Source of the DNA: a virus
IMG/VR virus record: IMGVR_UViG_3300025889_018063
Span: 1 to 27,176 of that record
Strand: one strand, 5' to 3'
DNA: 27,176 bases
Shown piece by piece: positions 14,601 to 21,220 of this stretch. The stretch's first letter is position 1. Each line of letters starts with the position of its first letter. The translations under genes were made by a program, and so were the position numbers. The notes under the pieces were generated by a model, which was not told where the DNA came from, did no database searches, and worked only from the letters and a program-made list of their open reading frames with translations.

Positions 14601-14783
14601 GATAGCCGTCTCCTGATCGCCGGACATCACGGGAGCAGCGTTCTGCTTCGCATTCGTCGGGATCGCTACACCTGGCCGCGGTCCTGCCTGGGTATACGAT
14701 GAGAAGGACTCATCGAGAGCCGTCTCCCGGTATCGCGGATCTTGCGGCGCAAGTCCCTGAGCGGGCAGATCGACTCGAGCCAT
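11625..14783 (-). CDS. Large tail-tip protein with sialidase-like (BNR/Asp-box) beta-propeller, 1052 aa
   Basis: The start at 14783 follows GGGGGAG and gives MARVDLPAQGL; an earlier in-frame codon gives 11 more residues but no site. Residues about 95-430 are repeat-like beta strands with Asp-box forms SADLGASF (256-263) and STDGGLNW (364-371), plus a divergent SQDTVGGAW (about 201), typical of sialidase-fold propellers. About 480-660 is a concanavalin/jelly-roll-like region, and the C-terminal 100 residues (LHQLRTNQANVDHI; LALEAL-like helix, then LYLFGVLEG) look like a virion-attachment part. Together this suggests host-surface glycan binding, perhaps cleavage; catalytic residues cannot be verified by eye. 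Confidence 0.65.
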   Translation of the reverse strand: MARVDLPAQGLAPQDPRYRETALDESFSSYTQAGPRPGVAIPTNAKQNAAPVMSGDQETAIDLKVSKAGDPSIDRRGSAVLWKTDAEAVTAYRGWASPVWCWRSDPVHFSTTATITTLDACVDHDSQRLTVIHAEGSTSPLKYRVLTESDQTLTASDEVLVVGGGAGSMRGPASILSLPDGRRLIVEFYGPANLQGPTVYSQDTVGGAWTQLSDDPFPGGTSFISGAIDGLWIRYARGQILCLMTDTGGNLHQLASADLGASFRFVETIAGVSGQGVGVDVYADGTILVVAHDTTDDKLEAFRLGSAFAAISDAPKVELPTRDPVVQASLPLTVSIDADGTAYCLTYDSINDGPLSVYVIMYESTDGGLNWVEYTDGPVGSVGMGLFTMLRSACVNGRLYLFTVLSNATGAWMHTCSGWSNVTPGPNHTNTGRNGLAGNYGLTSALNGNWYAALLPASGVNGYTPGGSGTGILNGSDTDERYLQVTTSANTRFYSAQQSGVTAGASAVVEWSMQAISGGGKSSTRIGVSLRHRSLAGNEIVLLVNIDSTGSLRLTDGTTSSDAVLTTNVRRDYLLELNGLTARLYSRLHPAEVWEQIATIISITTGGAVTIARTTWGHLSSASAQSRWWFFAHRHEDTEVKRSFGTGINEQIGKRIAASPYPLPGIGSSTREAFVRIVGGFNRPIGTPDFNLDPSHDYPIGSIFPDASPSPDATWRSTSDGSVIDIVVGLQPGVDSRLDEALPAVVIRNANFRQVEVATGTAAGTFTTIGTLDLNFGLPTGIAYTLAGDAVSITGSPTPTRWLHADELAGGHIDFGSGVVRKILGHTAGCPTASATVQPVFRIDSPGGVSASGTCRIVHHSGVLVLSGYTPAAVRFWRFRIPVQDTAEGYFEIGSLALTSVVAMGKRWGQGFTYAVEPVISSTDSASGTRRIEERGTPRRRLTVSWQHGTNLHQLRTNQANVDHISAGAPTAVLAGRDDVIWQLEALQSRCESGRLPVLVLPAIPEQTETITDPSLYLFGVLEGTIQSSHVLGDEGSDEFIRIESLTVTELV

Positions 14784-14837
14784 AGTGCTCCCCCTTCTGC
14801 GGCAGCATATCACCACAGGGAAAGGCGAGCCCGATGG

Positions 14838-16754
14838 CTATCTGCCCAGATAGGGGCTGCGCGCTCCGATAGCCGAGTGAGCCCTGCCGCGAGACGATCG
14901 GGTCAGACGCTGGGTCCGCAGGAGATCCTCACCGAGGAAGACGTTAATGTTTCCGATCGGCTCGTCTCGATTGAGTGCCTCGATAGCCCTTCGACCGAGG
15001 CGCTGAGTCGCGCGCTCGTTGAGAACCGCCTCCCCCTTCCGCAGCATCGCCGGCGACTCGTCAGGCATCAGGCCGCCATCATGGAACTTGGGAGGCTTTT
15101 GCGCTCGGATCTTCGCGACGTTGACTGAAGTGGTCAGGGCGATGCTCGCGGCTGCGAGGGAGCCGGCCGGAAACCCGAGCTCCGCGAGTGCTCGAACTGC
15201 GGCTGCCGCTCCGCTGATGATCGTCTCGGAGATGCGCAGGGCTTTCGCTTCACGGAAGGCCTTCCGAGCATCCTTCTTCGCCTGGTCCGATCGACTCTTG
15301 GCCTGCACCAGCTCATCTTCCTTGAGCGCGATGCTGTTCTCAATCTGCTTGCGCTCGGCCTCGCTGGCCGTCTCAAGACCCGCTTTCAGATCATTGATCT
15401 CGCCGCGCAGTGCTCTGGTCCTGCCGACGGCATCGGTTGCACCTTCGCGCAGGTTCTCGAACTTGATCTCCGAGAACGATGCGATTGCACCGACCGCCGT
15501 AGCCTGGAGATCGGCCAGGGACAGCATCGTCTGCTTCAATTGCTCGCGCTGTTCCTCGAGTCGCTTTTGGTCTTCCTCGTGGAGCTGCCTTTTGCGCTCT
15601 GCCATCTCACCTTGGAGAATCTGCTGCTGACGTTCGGCCTCCATCTCCTCATCGATTGAGGCGATAGCCGCTGCGGCAGCCTGTCTGCCCTGCTCGATCT
15701 TCGCCTGGTACCGAGCCCGATCTGCCCTCGCCTCCTCGTTTCGGCCTCGCGCGATGTCTTCGAGTGCCTCCTGCTCCATTCGGGCGAGTTCGTCTCGGCC
15801 GGCAGCGATCTTCTCGAAGGCATCCTCAACGCTCTGAGACTCGTCATGGTACACAGTGCCGAGTTTCTTCGCCGAGTCAGCTGTGTCGTCGGTCGCATCC
15901 TTGACCTTGAGCACAGCCGCTGCCATCGGCGCAAAGTCCGCCTCAGGATCGGCGAAGGCCTGAGCCACTCGGCGCAGAAGGAAGGGGAAATTCGCCAGCT
16001 CGGTAGCGATGTCGCCGAGAGGCCCGAGGGCCTCCATGAACTCATCCTTCGCGTCTCCGATCGCATCGCCAAGCTCGGAGATGTACGTGACTGCGGCGCT
16101 GTTCGTGATGTTATTGATCGCGCTGAGCACCTCCCGGAATACCCGGAGCAGCTCGATCATCGCATCACCGGCGAGAAGTTGAGCCTCCAGCTTCAGGGCA
16201 TTGAACTCGGCGGTCAGTTGGCTCGTCGTCAGCTGGAACTGATCGAATCGTTCCTTCTCCTCGGGAGTGAGAACCCTACCCATCGCCTCGGCTGTCTCAT
16301 CGGCTCCATCGGCAAACTCGTGAATCCCTCGAATGATCTCAGGGGCGATCGACAGCGCCGCAAGACCGGCTCCGACCAGAGCCATCTTTCCACTGACGCC
16401 GACCAGCACCTCGCCGAGGTCGAATGCATCGCCGGCGATACCGCCGAAGGCCGCTCCGCTCAGTCCCTTGATGGCTCCGAACTGATCTCGGTAACTGCCC
16501 TCGATCTCCCGATTCGTGCTCTCGATCATCCGGAGCCGCTTCTTCTCAGCGGCCTTGTCCTCTCGCAGTCGATCGGCGATCGCCTTCTTCCGGATCCGTT
16601 CGAGATCCTGCTGGGCCTTGATCTCCTGCTTGACCATCGCCGAGGCGGCCTTCGCGGCTGCCTGGTCGGTCATTCCAGGAATCTTCGCCATCTCCTCCTG
16701 ATACCGGCGAGTGTTCGCGATGATCGCCAGGCTGATGTCTCTGCGCTCGGTCAT
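14838..16754 (-). CDS. Tail tape measure protein, 638 aa
   Basis: The longest mainly helical gene of the tail module. It has an N-terminal coiled-coil (residues about 15-90, Ala/Lys/Glu rich), hydrophobic stretches near 95-150 (GAAFGGIAGDAF, GKMALVGAGLAALSI), a long charged coiled coil at about 320-500 and a second hydrophobic stretch at about 505-550 (ISGAAAAVRALAELGFPAGS). The end carries FHDGGLMPDESPAMLRKGEAV, a typical tape-measure C-terminus. This protein sets tail length and helps DNA ejection; 638 residues implies a fairly short tail of roughly 90-100 nm if the usual 0.15 nm per residue holds. Start 16754 has TAGGAGA upstream. Confidence 0.88.
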   Translation of the reverse strand: MTERRDISLAIIANTRRYQEEMAKIPGMTDQAAAKAASAMVKQEIKAQQDLERIRKKAIADRLREDKAAEKKRLRMIESTNREIEGSYRDQFGAIKGLSGAAFGGIAGDAFDLGEVLVGVSGKMALVGAGLAALSIAPEIIRGIHEFADGADETAEAMGRVLTPEEKERFDQFQLTTSQLTAEFNALKLEAQLLAGDAMIELLRVFREVLSAINNITNSAAVTYISELGDAIGDAKDEFMEALGPLGDIATELANFPFLLRRVAQAFADPEADFAPMAAAVLKVKDATDDTADSAKKLGTVYHDESQSVEDAFEKIAAGRDELARMEQEALEDIARGRNEEARADRARYQAKIEQGRQAAAAAIASIDEEMEAERQQQILQGEMAERKRQLHEEDQKRLEEQREQLKQTMLSLADLQATAVGAIASFSEIKFENLREGATDAVGRTRALRGEINDLKAGLETASEAERKQIENSIALKEDELVQAKSRSDQAKKDARKAFREAKALRISETIISGAAAAVRALAELGFPAGSLAAASIALTTSVNVAKIRAQKPPKFHDGGLMPDESPAMLRKGEAVLNERATQRLGRRAIEALNRDEPIGNINVFLGEDLLRTQRLTRSSRGRAHSAIGARSPYLGR

Positions 16755-16756
16755 CG

Positions 16757-17446
16757 CTAGTCTCCTAATAGTCGAGCGATATCATCGACGATAGCCTCGG
16801 CCGTCGGTATGCCTTTCTTAAAGATGAGCTCATCGACTACTCGCCTGCCTCGACGAGGCCTGCGGCGCTTGGTCGACCCTGAGCGGATCCGGTTCAGAAC
16901 CCCTCGAGCATATGCATAGGTAACCGGGTTAATCTTGCGCGAGGTAACGATCACAGCCTGCTGCCATTCCGTCTTCCCAACTCCGGACGGAGGCCGGCTC
17001 ATGATTCGCAACTCCGAGGGACTCAGCGCTCGGTTCTTCGGCCTCGCTGCGCTCGTTCGCTTCGCCGGGACATCCCTGATGAAGTAGGCGTATGGAGCCG
17101 TGCAGACGATCTTACCGGTGAGCGTCTCGTCAGTCGTTTCGTATTGAATGCCGAGAAGCGACTTCGATAGACCAGTATCAGTGGGCCAGGCGTCGAAGGC
17201 ATCGAGAGCCAACTCACCCAGGTGCTCGTTGAAGGCGTGAGCGATCGCCGGAAACGCAGCCGAGATCAGCTTCTGAATATGCCTCGCCGCGGCCGGATCC
17301 GGCCTCACCAAGTCGGCTGGGTTGAACTTGTACCGATAGCCCTTGAGATACTTCGCTCCCGATCTCTGCCACTGCGAGCGCTTGAGCACGGCAGACTTTT
17401 CGGGCTGGAATCGACGCTGACGGCGGAAGAACTGAGACAGCGACAT
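16757..17446 (-). CDS. HK97 gp10-like tail completion / neck protein, 229 aa
   Basis: The centre contains AFDAWPTDTGLSKSLLG followed some 25 residues later by CTAPYAYFIRD, the P-x-D-T-G ... A-P-Y-A pattern of the HK97 gp10-like family that joins head and tail. The N-terminus is basic and aromatic (SLSQFFRRQRRFQPEK), and the C-terminal part has a strongly basic stretch (RSGSTKRRRPRRGRRV). The gene lies between the chaperone and the tape measure, whereas gp10-like genes usually precede the tail tube, so the position is atypical. Its start lies 3 bp after the stop of the frameshifted chaperone with only a weak binding site, suggesting coupling to it. Confidence 0.5.
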   Translation of the reverse strand: MSLSQFFRRQRRFQPEKSAVLKRSQWQRSGAKYLKGYRYKFNPADLVRPDPAAARHIQKLISAAFPAIAHAFNEHLGELALDAFDAWPTDTGLSKSLLGIQYETTDETLTGKIVCTAPYAYFIRDVPAKRTSAARPKNRALSPSELRIMSRPPSGVGKTEWQQAVIVTSRKINPVTYAYARGVLNRIRSGSTKRRRPRRGRRVVDELIFKKGIPTAEAIVDDIARLLGD

Positions 17447-17448
17447 CG

Positions 17449-18023
17449 TTAGTCTCGCATCCGCTCGAGTTGAGCGAGTGAATCAGGCGAGCCCTGGAAC
17501 TCGATCTGCCGCGAGGTCTTCTGACCGTTTCGAGACCGATGCATCTCAAACCCCAGCAGAACTAACAGCGCCTCCCGATCCTCCCGAGCCAGGCGGTAAC
17601 ACCCGAGCGGATCTCCCAGATAGCTTAGGCCGCATCGGACGAAGACACCGTGCAGGGCTCCGTCCTCTCCGTGGAAAAATTCTCGGCCTCCTCGAGCTCC
17701 TCCTGGTTCGGTAGCTCGTTCAGGATCTTCAGAAGATGCTTGGTTGCGACATCGAAGATCTCGGAGATCGAGGCTCCGTTCGTGAGAAGGTGATCGGCAG
17801 CACGCTCACCGAGGTCGATGTAATCTCCCCCTCGGATGATCTTCCTACGGTCGCGAAGTGATTCTTCGACGATCGAAGGAATCGCCATCGCCAAAATGAG
17901 CCCTCCGACCGCAAACAGGTTCTCCGCTTGGTCCTGATGCTCCATGTATAGAGCTCGGAGCCGGTATCGAATGGGAATGAGAATCGATCGCGTCTCATAC
18001 TCGCGTCCTCCGATCTTGATCAT
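17449..18023 (-). CDS. Tail assembly chaperone, long form made by a -1 ribosomal frameshift (gpGT-like), about 191 aa
   Basis: Translation from 18023 would slip -1 at the run of five T residues at 17679-17675 (minus strand G-A-A-T-T-T-T-T-C-C), after codon 116 (TTT). The new frame adds about 75 residues: FHGEDGALHGVFVRCGLSYL and onward to QLERMRD, stopping at 17449. This extension is protein-like, with LAREDREALLVLLGFEMHR resembling the helix of gpT-type extensions, and contains no start codon early enough to be expressed alone. It fills the space before the next gene. The slip site is not the classical X-XXY-YYZ form (P-site slip TTT to TTT; A-site TCC to TTC), so the exact point is uncertain. 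Confidence 0.65.
17625..18023 (-). CDS. Tail assembly chaperone, short form (gpG-like), 132 aa
   Basis: This is the zero-frame product. It is a helical protein beginning MIKIGGREYETRSILIPIRY, with DRRKIIRGGDYIDLGERAA and a Glu-rich end (NELPNQEELEEAENF). Residues after the T run (STERTEPCTVSSSDAA) are low-complexity, as expected for an out-of-frame tail after a slip site. It lies between the tail tube and the tape measure, the standard place for lambda gpG-like chaperones, which coat the tape measure during tail assembly and leave the virion. GGGAGACAGC precedes the ATG. Confidence 0.75.
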   Translation of the reverse strand: MIKIGGREYETRSILIPIRYRLRALYMEHQDQAENLFAVGGLILAMAIPSIVEESLRDRRKIIRGGDYIDLGERAADHLLTNGASISEIFDVATKHLLKILNELPNQEELEEAENFSTERTEPCTVSSSDAA

Positions 18024-18045
18024 GCTGTCTCCCGATGTGAGCCGA

Positions 18046-18135
18046 CTATCGGCCCTTCTTGGTCTTCTTCTTTGTCGTCTTCCTGATGATCTTCTTCGGC
18101 TTGATCATCTTCTTCGGCTTCATTCCGTACCCCAT
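18046..18135 (-). CDS. 29-aa Lys-rich peptide
   Basis: ATG at 18135 overlaps the stop of the tail tube gene by one base (TGATG), and TAG is at 18046. The peptide is MGYGMKPKKMIKPKKIIRKT followed by eight more Lys and Thr residues and GR. Very similar tiny Lys-rich frames recur near structural genes in some siphophages, but their function is unknown to me. It is kept because of the tight coupling and clear composition; a chance frame is possible. Confidence 0.5.
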   Translation of the reverse strand: MGYGMKPKKMIKPKKIIRKTTKKKTKKGR

Positions 18136-18605
18136 CAGGTTACCGTAATCGCGCCGTTATTCGTACCGGAGAAGGTCATGGTCACTGCCTCCTTCCCCTC
18201 CTTGAAGTCGACACTGCCCTGCACATAAGGCAGAGTCATCGTCGCAGTATTCGTGCCGTCCGTTGCGGTGATCTCCATTTTGAAGGCCCAGATCGTCGAG
18301 TCGACCGAAGTTGCTGCGTTGAAGCTGCCGGACTTCATCACCCAGTCTCGGATGCGATCTGCCGAGGCATCGGTGAAGGACTGATTCTCCAGCTCGATCG
18401 TGATCGAGACATCCTGCTCGAGATCATCGCCCTGCACGAAGCCGTCGAACTGGCCGCGGTTCAGAACTCGGATGTGCTCGACGTTCTCGGCATTGGTTTC
18501 ACCGATGCTGAGATCACCAGGCCCAGGGCCGACTGTGATCTCATCCGGCGAGCCGGCTGCATCCTTGAACTTCACTGTGATGAGGCGATTAGTCCAGCGC
18601 GCCAT
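18135..18605 (-). CDS. Major tail tube protein, 156 aa
   Basis: The product begins MARWTNRLITVKFKDAAGSP and is mostly beta with paired strands and an extended acidic loop (DLSIGETNAENVEHIRVLNR), a helix (DASADRIRDWVMKSG) and a last beta region ending FSGTNNGAITVT, in the manner of siphovirus tube proteins. AAGGAG precedes the start. It directly precedes the chaperone pair, the usual order. It would form stacked hexameric rings of the tail tube. Confidence 0.75.
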   Translation of the reverse strand: MARWTNRLITVKFKDAAGSPDEITVGPGPGDLSIGETNAENVEHIRVLNRGQFDGFVQGDDLEQDVSITIELENQSFTDASADRIRDWVMKSGSFNAATSVDSTIWAFKMEITATDGTNTATMTLPYVQGSVDFKEGKEAVTMTFSGTNNGAITVT

Positions 18606-18616
18606 GAGGGGCTCCT

Positions 18617-19090
18617 TCAGATCGTAGAGTCGAAACGTGCGAGATATCGTTGCTCGACCAGGACCGCCTCTCCGTCGTCGGTCATGGTCGGACTGTATAC
18701 CAGATCCGGAGTGATATTGTATACCGCGTCTGCGGAGCCGAGCGTCAGAATAGAGGCAGCAACTGCCTCGGCCGCATCCGCGGCCTTGTCCAGATCGGCC
18801 TGCCGAGAAGCACGGACCCGATAGGTAAACAGAACGGCAACAGTCGCCAGGATCTGGAACGGTGAAGACGCCGAGCTGCCGTCGGAGTTATCCGTGACGA
18901 TCGCCTCGGAGATCTGACACGAGAAGGCGAGATGAGCGCGAGCCTTCGGCTCATCCAATAGTGCGAAGGGGGATCGTTCCTCCTTCCAGGTTGGAGTCGT
19001 GAGCGATCCCTGACCAAGGCCGACAGTCGACGTTGCCGAGATGCGAGTCACGAACTCCTGCCGCAGTGCCGATATGGTTCCCGTCGCCAT
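18617..19090 (-). CDS. Putative tail terminator / minor tail protein, 157 aa
   Basis: The gene lies just before the tail tube gene, where siphophages encode the tail terminator that caps the tube and joins it to the head. The protein starts MATGTISALRQEFVTRISAT and shows a helix-strand alternation ending LVEQRYLARFDSTI, compatible with the small alpha/beta tail terminator fold. A helix DLDKAADAAEAVAASILTL lies near residues 99-117. No diagnostic motif is seen. Start has no strong binding site and lies 3 bp after the upstream stop, so coupling is likely. Confidence 0.5.
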   Translation of the reverse strand: MATGTISALRQEFVTRISATSTVGLGQGSLTTPTWKEERSPFALLDEPKARAHLAFSCQISEAIVTDNSDGSSASSPFQILATVAVLFTYRVRASRQADLDKAADAAEAVAASILTLGSADAVYNITPDLVYSPTMTDDGEAVLVEQRYLARFDSTI

Positions 19091-19093
19091 GAC

Positions 19094-19858
19094 TTACCAG
19101 AGGGGACTGCGGCGCCGGTACCTCGACCGAGCTCCGCCTCGATGAATCGTCCTCGAAACCGACTCGCGAGCTTCGTCATCGGCGAGCCCGTCATCATCGC
19201 GATCGAGCCGAAGACGCAGATCCTTCATTACCCGAAGATACTCGGCACGATGCAACTCCATGAGCCTCTCGCTTCGTTCGGAGTCGTTCGTGCTGAAGAG
19301 GAACCTGAAGACTTTGGTATAGGCCGACTGACGAATCGGCTCGAACAGATCCGAGGGTCCGGTGATGATGTCCGGCCAGGTTCCGCACTGCTCGAGCTCG
19401 CGCAGAACGTCTCGCTTCGCGGCTTCGATGAAAGACTGCAGAGTCGTTCCATAATCGCCGAGCTGGTCGACCAGATCAGGATACTCACCGCCGGTGAGAT
19501 CATCGTCGGTAACCGGCAGGACCATCGGAAAACGAGCGACGGTGCAAGGCCGTTGCACCGTCCTCTCGAGTCCGTCGATCGTGAGCGCCCAGCGAAGGGT
19601 GTAGAGCTGACCAGTCGGTTCGGTTGCCGGCAGATCACCTGCCGAGACCGTATAGGTTGCAACCAAGCCGCTGATCGTTGCCGTTGCCTCATCGACGATC
19701 GCCGTTCCGGCAGGCCGGAGAAGCGAGACCTTCGCCGAGGTGGGCGCAACCAGGGCTCCATCTCGCCAGACCTCCAGTCGAACCGTATTCGCACGAGACC
19801 GCTGCAGAACATCAGGCCCTGACTGGCGGTAGGTGTAAACGGTCTCACCGGAGGCCAT
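19094..19858 (-). CDS. Putative head-tail connector protein, 254 aa
   Basis: Residues 1-110 look like an all-beta domain (VRLEVWRDGALVAPTSAKVS; LPATEPTGQLYTLRWALTI), and about 120-220 is helical and acidic (DLVDQLGDYGTTLQSFIEAA; KRDVLRELEQCGTWPDIITG), like gp6/adaptor-type connector proteins. The C-terminus is basic (ARSRYRRRSPLW). The location between decoration/head genes and tail genes fits a neck protein. The N-terminal beta domain is larger than in simple connectors. Assignment is by position and outline. Confidence 0.5.
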   Translation of the reverse strand: MASGETVYTYRQSGPDVLQRSRANTVRLEVWRDGALVAPTSAKVSLLRPAGTAIVDEATATISGLVATYTVSAGDLPATEPTGQLYTLRWALTIDGLERTVQRPCTVARFPMVLPVTDDDLTGGEYPDLVDQLGDYGTTLQSFIEAAKRDVLRELEQCGTWPDIITGPSDLFEPIRQSAYTKVFRFLFSTNDSERSERLMELHRAEYLRVMKDLRLRLDRDDDGLADDEARESVSRTIHRGGARSRYRRRSPLW

Positions 19859-19862
19859 GAGA

Positions 19863-20228
19863 TCAGCTCAGCGAGATCGCGACAACGGCGATCAGAGTCC
19901 AGGCGGTTCCATCGCAATAGACGACAGCCGACTCGTTCTGATCAATCGTCACGATGTCCGAGCCGGCATCGTTCTTGAGAACGACATCCTGATCTGTGTC
20001 GGCCGCATTGATCACCCAGCGGATTCGCCCAGGACAGTCGGCCTCGGCCTCGAGAGTCACATCGCGACTCGCCGCGGCCGGATCGAGCTTGAGGATCGCC
20101 GGATGCTTTGCCGTGAGGGTGAGATCCCCTGATAGCGTTGCCGAGTAGGCAGACCCGACGAGATCGAAGGTGCCGACACCGACAGCGGACGCTGCGGAGA
20201 TGTCCTGAAGAGCGGAGATCAAGGGCAT
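19863..20228 (-). CDS. Putative capsid decoration protein, 121 aa
   Basis: The start at 20228 (MPLISALQDISAASAVG) follows GGAGTCCTCC and is preferred over an upstream in-frame codon inside the preceding gene. The rest is a small beta-rich domain (SATLSGDLTLTAKHPAILKL; RDVTLEAEADCPGRIRWVIN; DVVLKNDAGSDIVTIDQN) ending VYCDGTAWTLIAVVAISLS. Strand-rich modules of this kind occur as head decoration proteins or fibre tips in tailed phages. The position behind capsid genes favours decoration. Function is inferred. Confidence 0.5.
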   Translation of the reverse strand: MPLISALQDISAASAVGVGTFDLVGSAYSATLSGDLTLTAKHPAILKLDPAAASRDVTLEAEADCPGRIRWVINAADTDQDVVLKNDAGSDIVTIDQNESAVVYCDGTAWTLIAVVAISLS

Positions 20229-20238
20229 GGAGGACTCC

Positions 20239-20397
20239 TCATCTATTCTTGTTGGCTCGTTTGAGATCGCCGGAGACGACTGCACGCCGGACTCTAGCCT
20301 CGGCCTGCGTCTGTGTCATCTTACCATTCGAGGCCCTGCGAAGGGTTGCCGCGGTGCTGGCGATTGCATCTCGGCGCTTGCGCTCATCGGAACTCAT
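20239..20397 (-). CDS. Small basic hypothetical protein, 52 aa
   Basis: This frame begins in an ATGA overlap with the stop of the 249-aa gene and ends 10 bp before the next start. The protein is basic and helical (MSSDERKRRDAIASTAATLR; MTQTQAEARVRRAVV; LKRANKNR), so it could bind DNA or capsid. No family is recognised. The tight overlap and sensible codon use make it likely to be real. Confidence 0.6.
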   Translation of the reverse strand: MSSDERKRRDAIASTAATLRRASNGKMTQTQAEARVRRAVVSGDLKRANKNR

Positions 20398-21143
20398 GCC
20401 GGCACCTCCGCGCTTTCGAGTTCCTTAATCCGGCGCTCGAGGTCGGCGATCTTCGCAGCGCGCACATCCGGCGAGATCGATGAGTTGCGAGTTCGGCCGA
20501 GATGTCTCTCGATCGTCGCTCTCATGTGATTCCTCGCCTGCGCAACCGGAGCAGCGATGGTACCGGACTTCACAAGCGAAGCCCGCCAACGATCCCAGGA
20601 CTCGCGATGCAGCTCGAAGGTAATCGGGGAATCTGGAAGACCGGACTGCGGAACTGCCCAGGCGGATACCCAGGCCTCCGTTTCGACTCGAGTGACCGGA
20701 TGCACTCCTCGAATACGCCGACGGTATCGACCGGCCGCAACTCCCGGCGGGAGCAGCTCGGTCGGAATGATCGTCGAGAGCGGAAGATACACCCAGCCCT
20801 TACGCCGAGCCTTGAGAACGCTGTCGGAATAAGCAGCGCTCTCCGGCTCGTGAGGGCCGGGAGTTCGGATGCCATCGGCACCCTTCACCAGGAGATGAGG
20901 CTCGATCCTCGGCAACCAGGCAGGGCTGCCGTCAATCTCGCCGATCTCCCAGCTCATCGGCCAGTGCCGGTACAGGAACGGAGGACGCGACTCGACCCTG
21001 GGCAGATTACTGCCGCGGCCGGTGTCGATCGGATCCTCCAGCAACGAGGCCAGGCCAGGATCAATCGCCTCCGGTACCTCGCCAACGAGCAGAGCATCGC
21101 TCGCTGCCGCTGCTGTCTTCTTCTTCGTTCCTCGAATCGGCAT
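20394..21143 (-). CDS. Hypothetical structural-region protein, 249 aa
   Basis: The first gene behind the hairpin that follows the major capsid gene. It starts MPIRGTKKKTAAAASDALLV and has an aromatic/Pro-rich central part (PPFLYRHWPMSWEIGEIDGS; KGWVYLPLSTIIPTELLPPG), a basic region (GRYRRRIRGVHPV) and a C-terminal coiled coil (VRAAKIADLERRIKELESAE). It has no motif I recognise. The position suggests a head or neck role. GAGACAGCC precedes the start. Confidence 0.6.
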   Translation of the reverse strand: MPIRGTKKKTAAAASDALLVGEVPEAIDPGLASLLEDPIDTGRGSNLPRVESRPPFLYRHWPMSWEIGEIDGSPAWLPRIEPHLLVKGADGIRTPGPHEPESAAYSDSVLKARRKGWVYLPLSTIIPTELLPPGVAAGRYRRRIRGVHPVTRVETEAWVSAWAVPQSGLPDSPITFELHRESWDRWRASLVKSGTIAAPVAQARNHMRATIERHLGRTRNSSISPDVRAAKIADLERRIKELESAEVPA

Positions 21144-21174
21144 CTGGCTGTCTCAGTCCCTCGGCGAGTGACAA

Positions 21175-21208
21175 CGCGCTCGGACCGCCGAGGAGGAGTC
21201 CGAGCGCG
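21175..21208 (-). terminator. Strong 11-bp hairpin after the major capsid gene
   Basis: CGCGCTCGGAC (21175-21185) and GTCCGAGCGCG (21198-21208) are perfect inverted repeats around a 12-base loop, 13 bp downstream of the capsid gene stop on the minus strand. There is no U-run after it (TTGTCACT follows), so it is more likely an attenuator, an RNA-processing or stabilising structure than a full terminator. In the leftward RNA the loop contains UCCUCC, able to pair with GGAGGA. Confidence 0.75.
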
Positions 21209-21220
21209 CAACCGTCTCAC

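Noticed and set aside
15846-16760. 304-codon open frame on the plus strand opposite the tape measure gene
   Set aside because: Antisense to a convincing tape measure protein; Leu/Arg/His-rich composition without motifs.
17625-17676. A +1 instead of -1 frameshift at the chaperone T run
   Set aside because: The +1 frame gives an Arg/Pro/Ser-rich, unprotein-like extension ending at an early TGA, whereas the -1 frame gives a sensible helical domain reaching the next gene.
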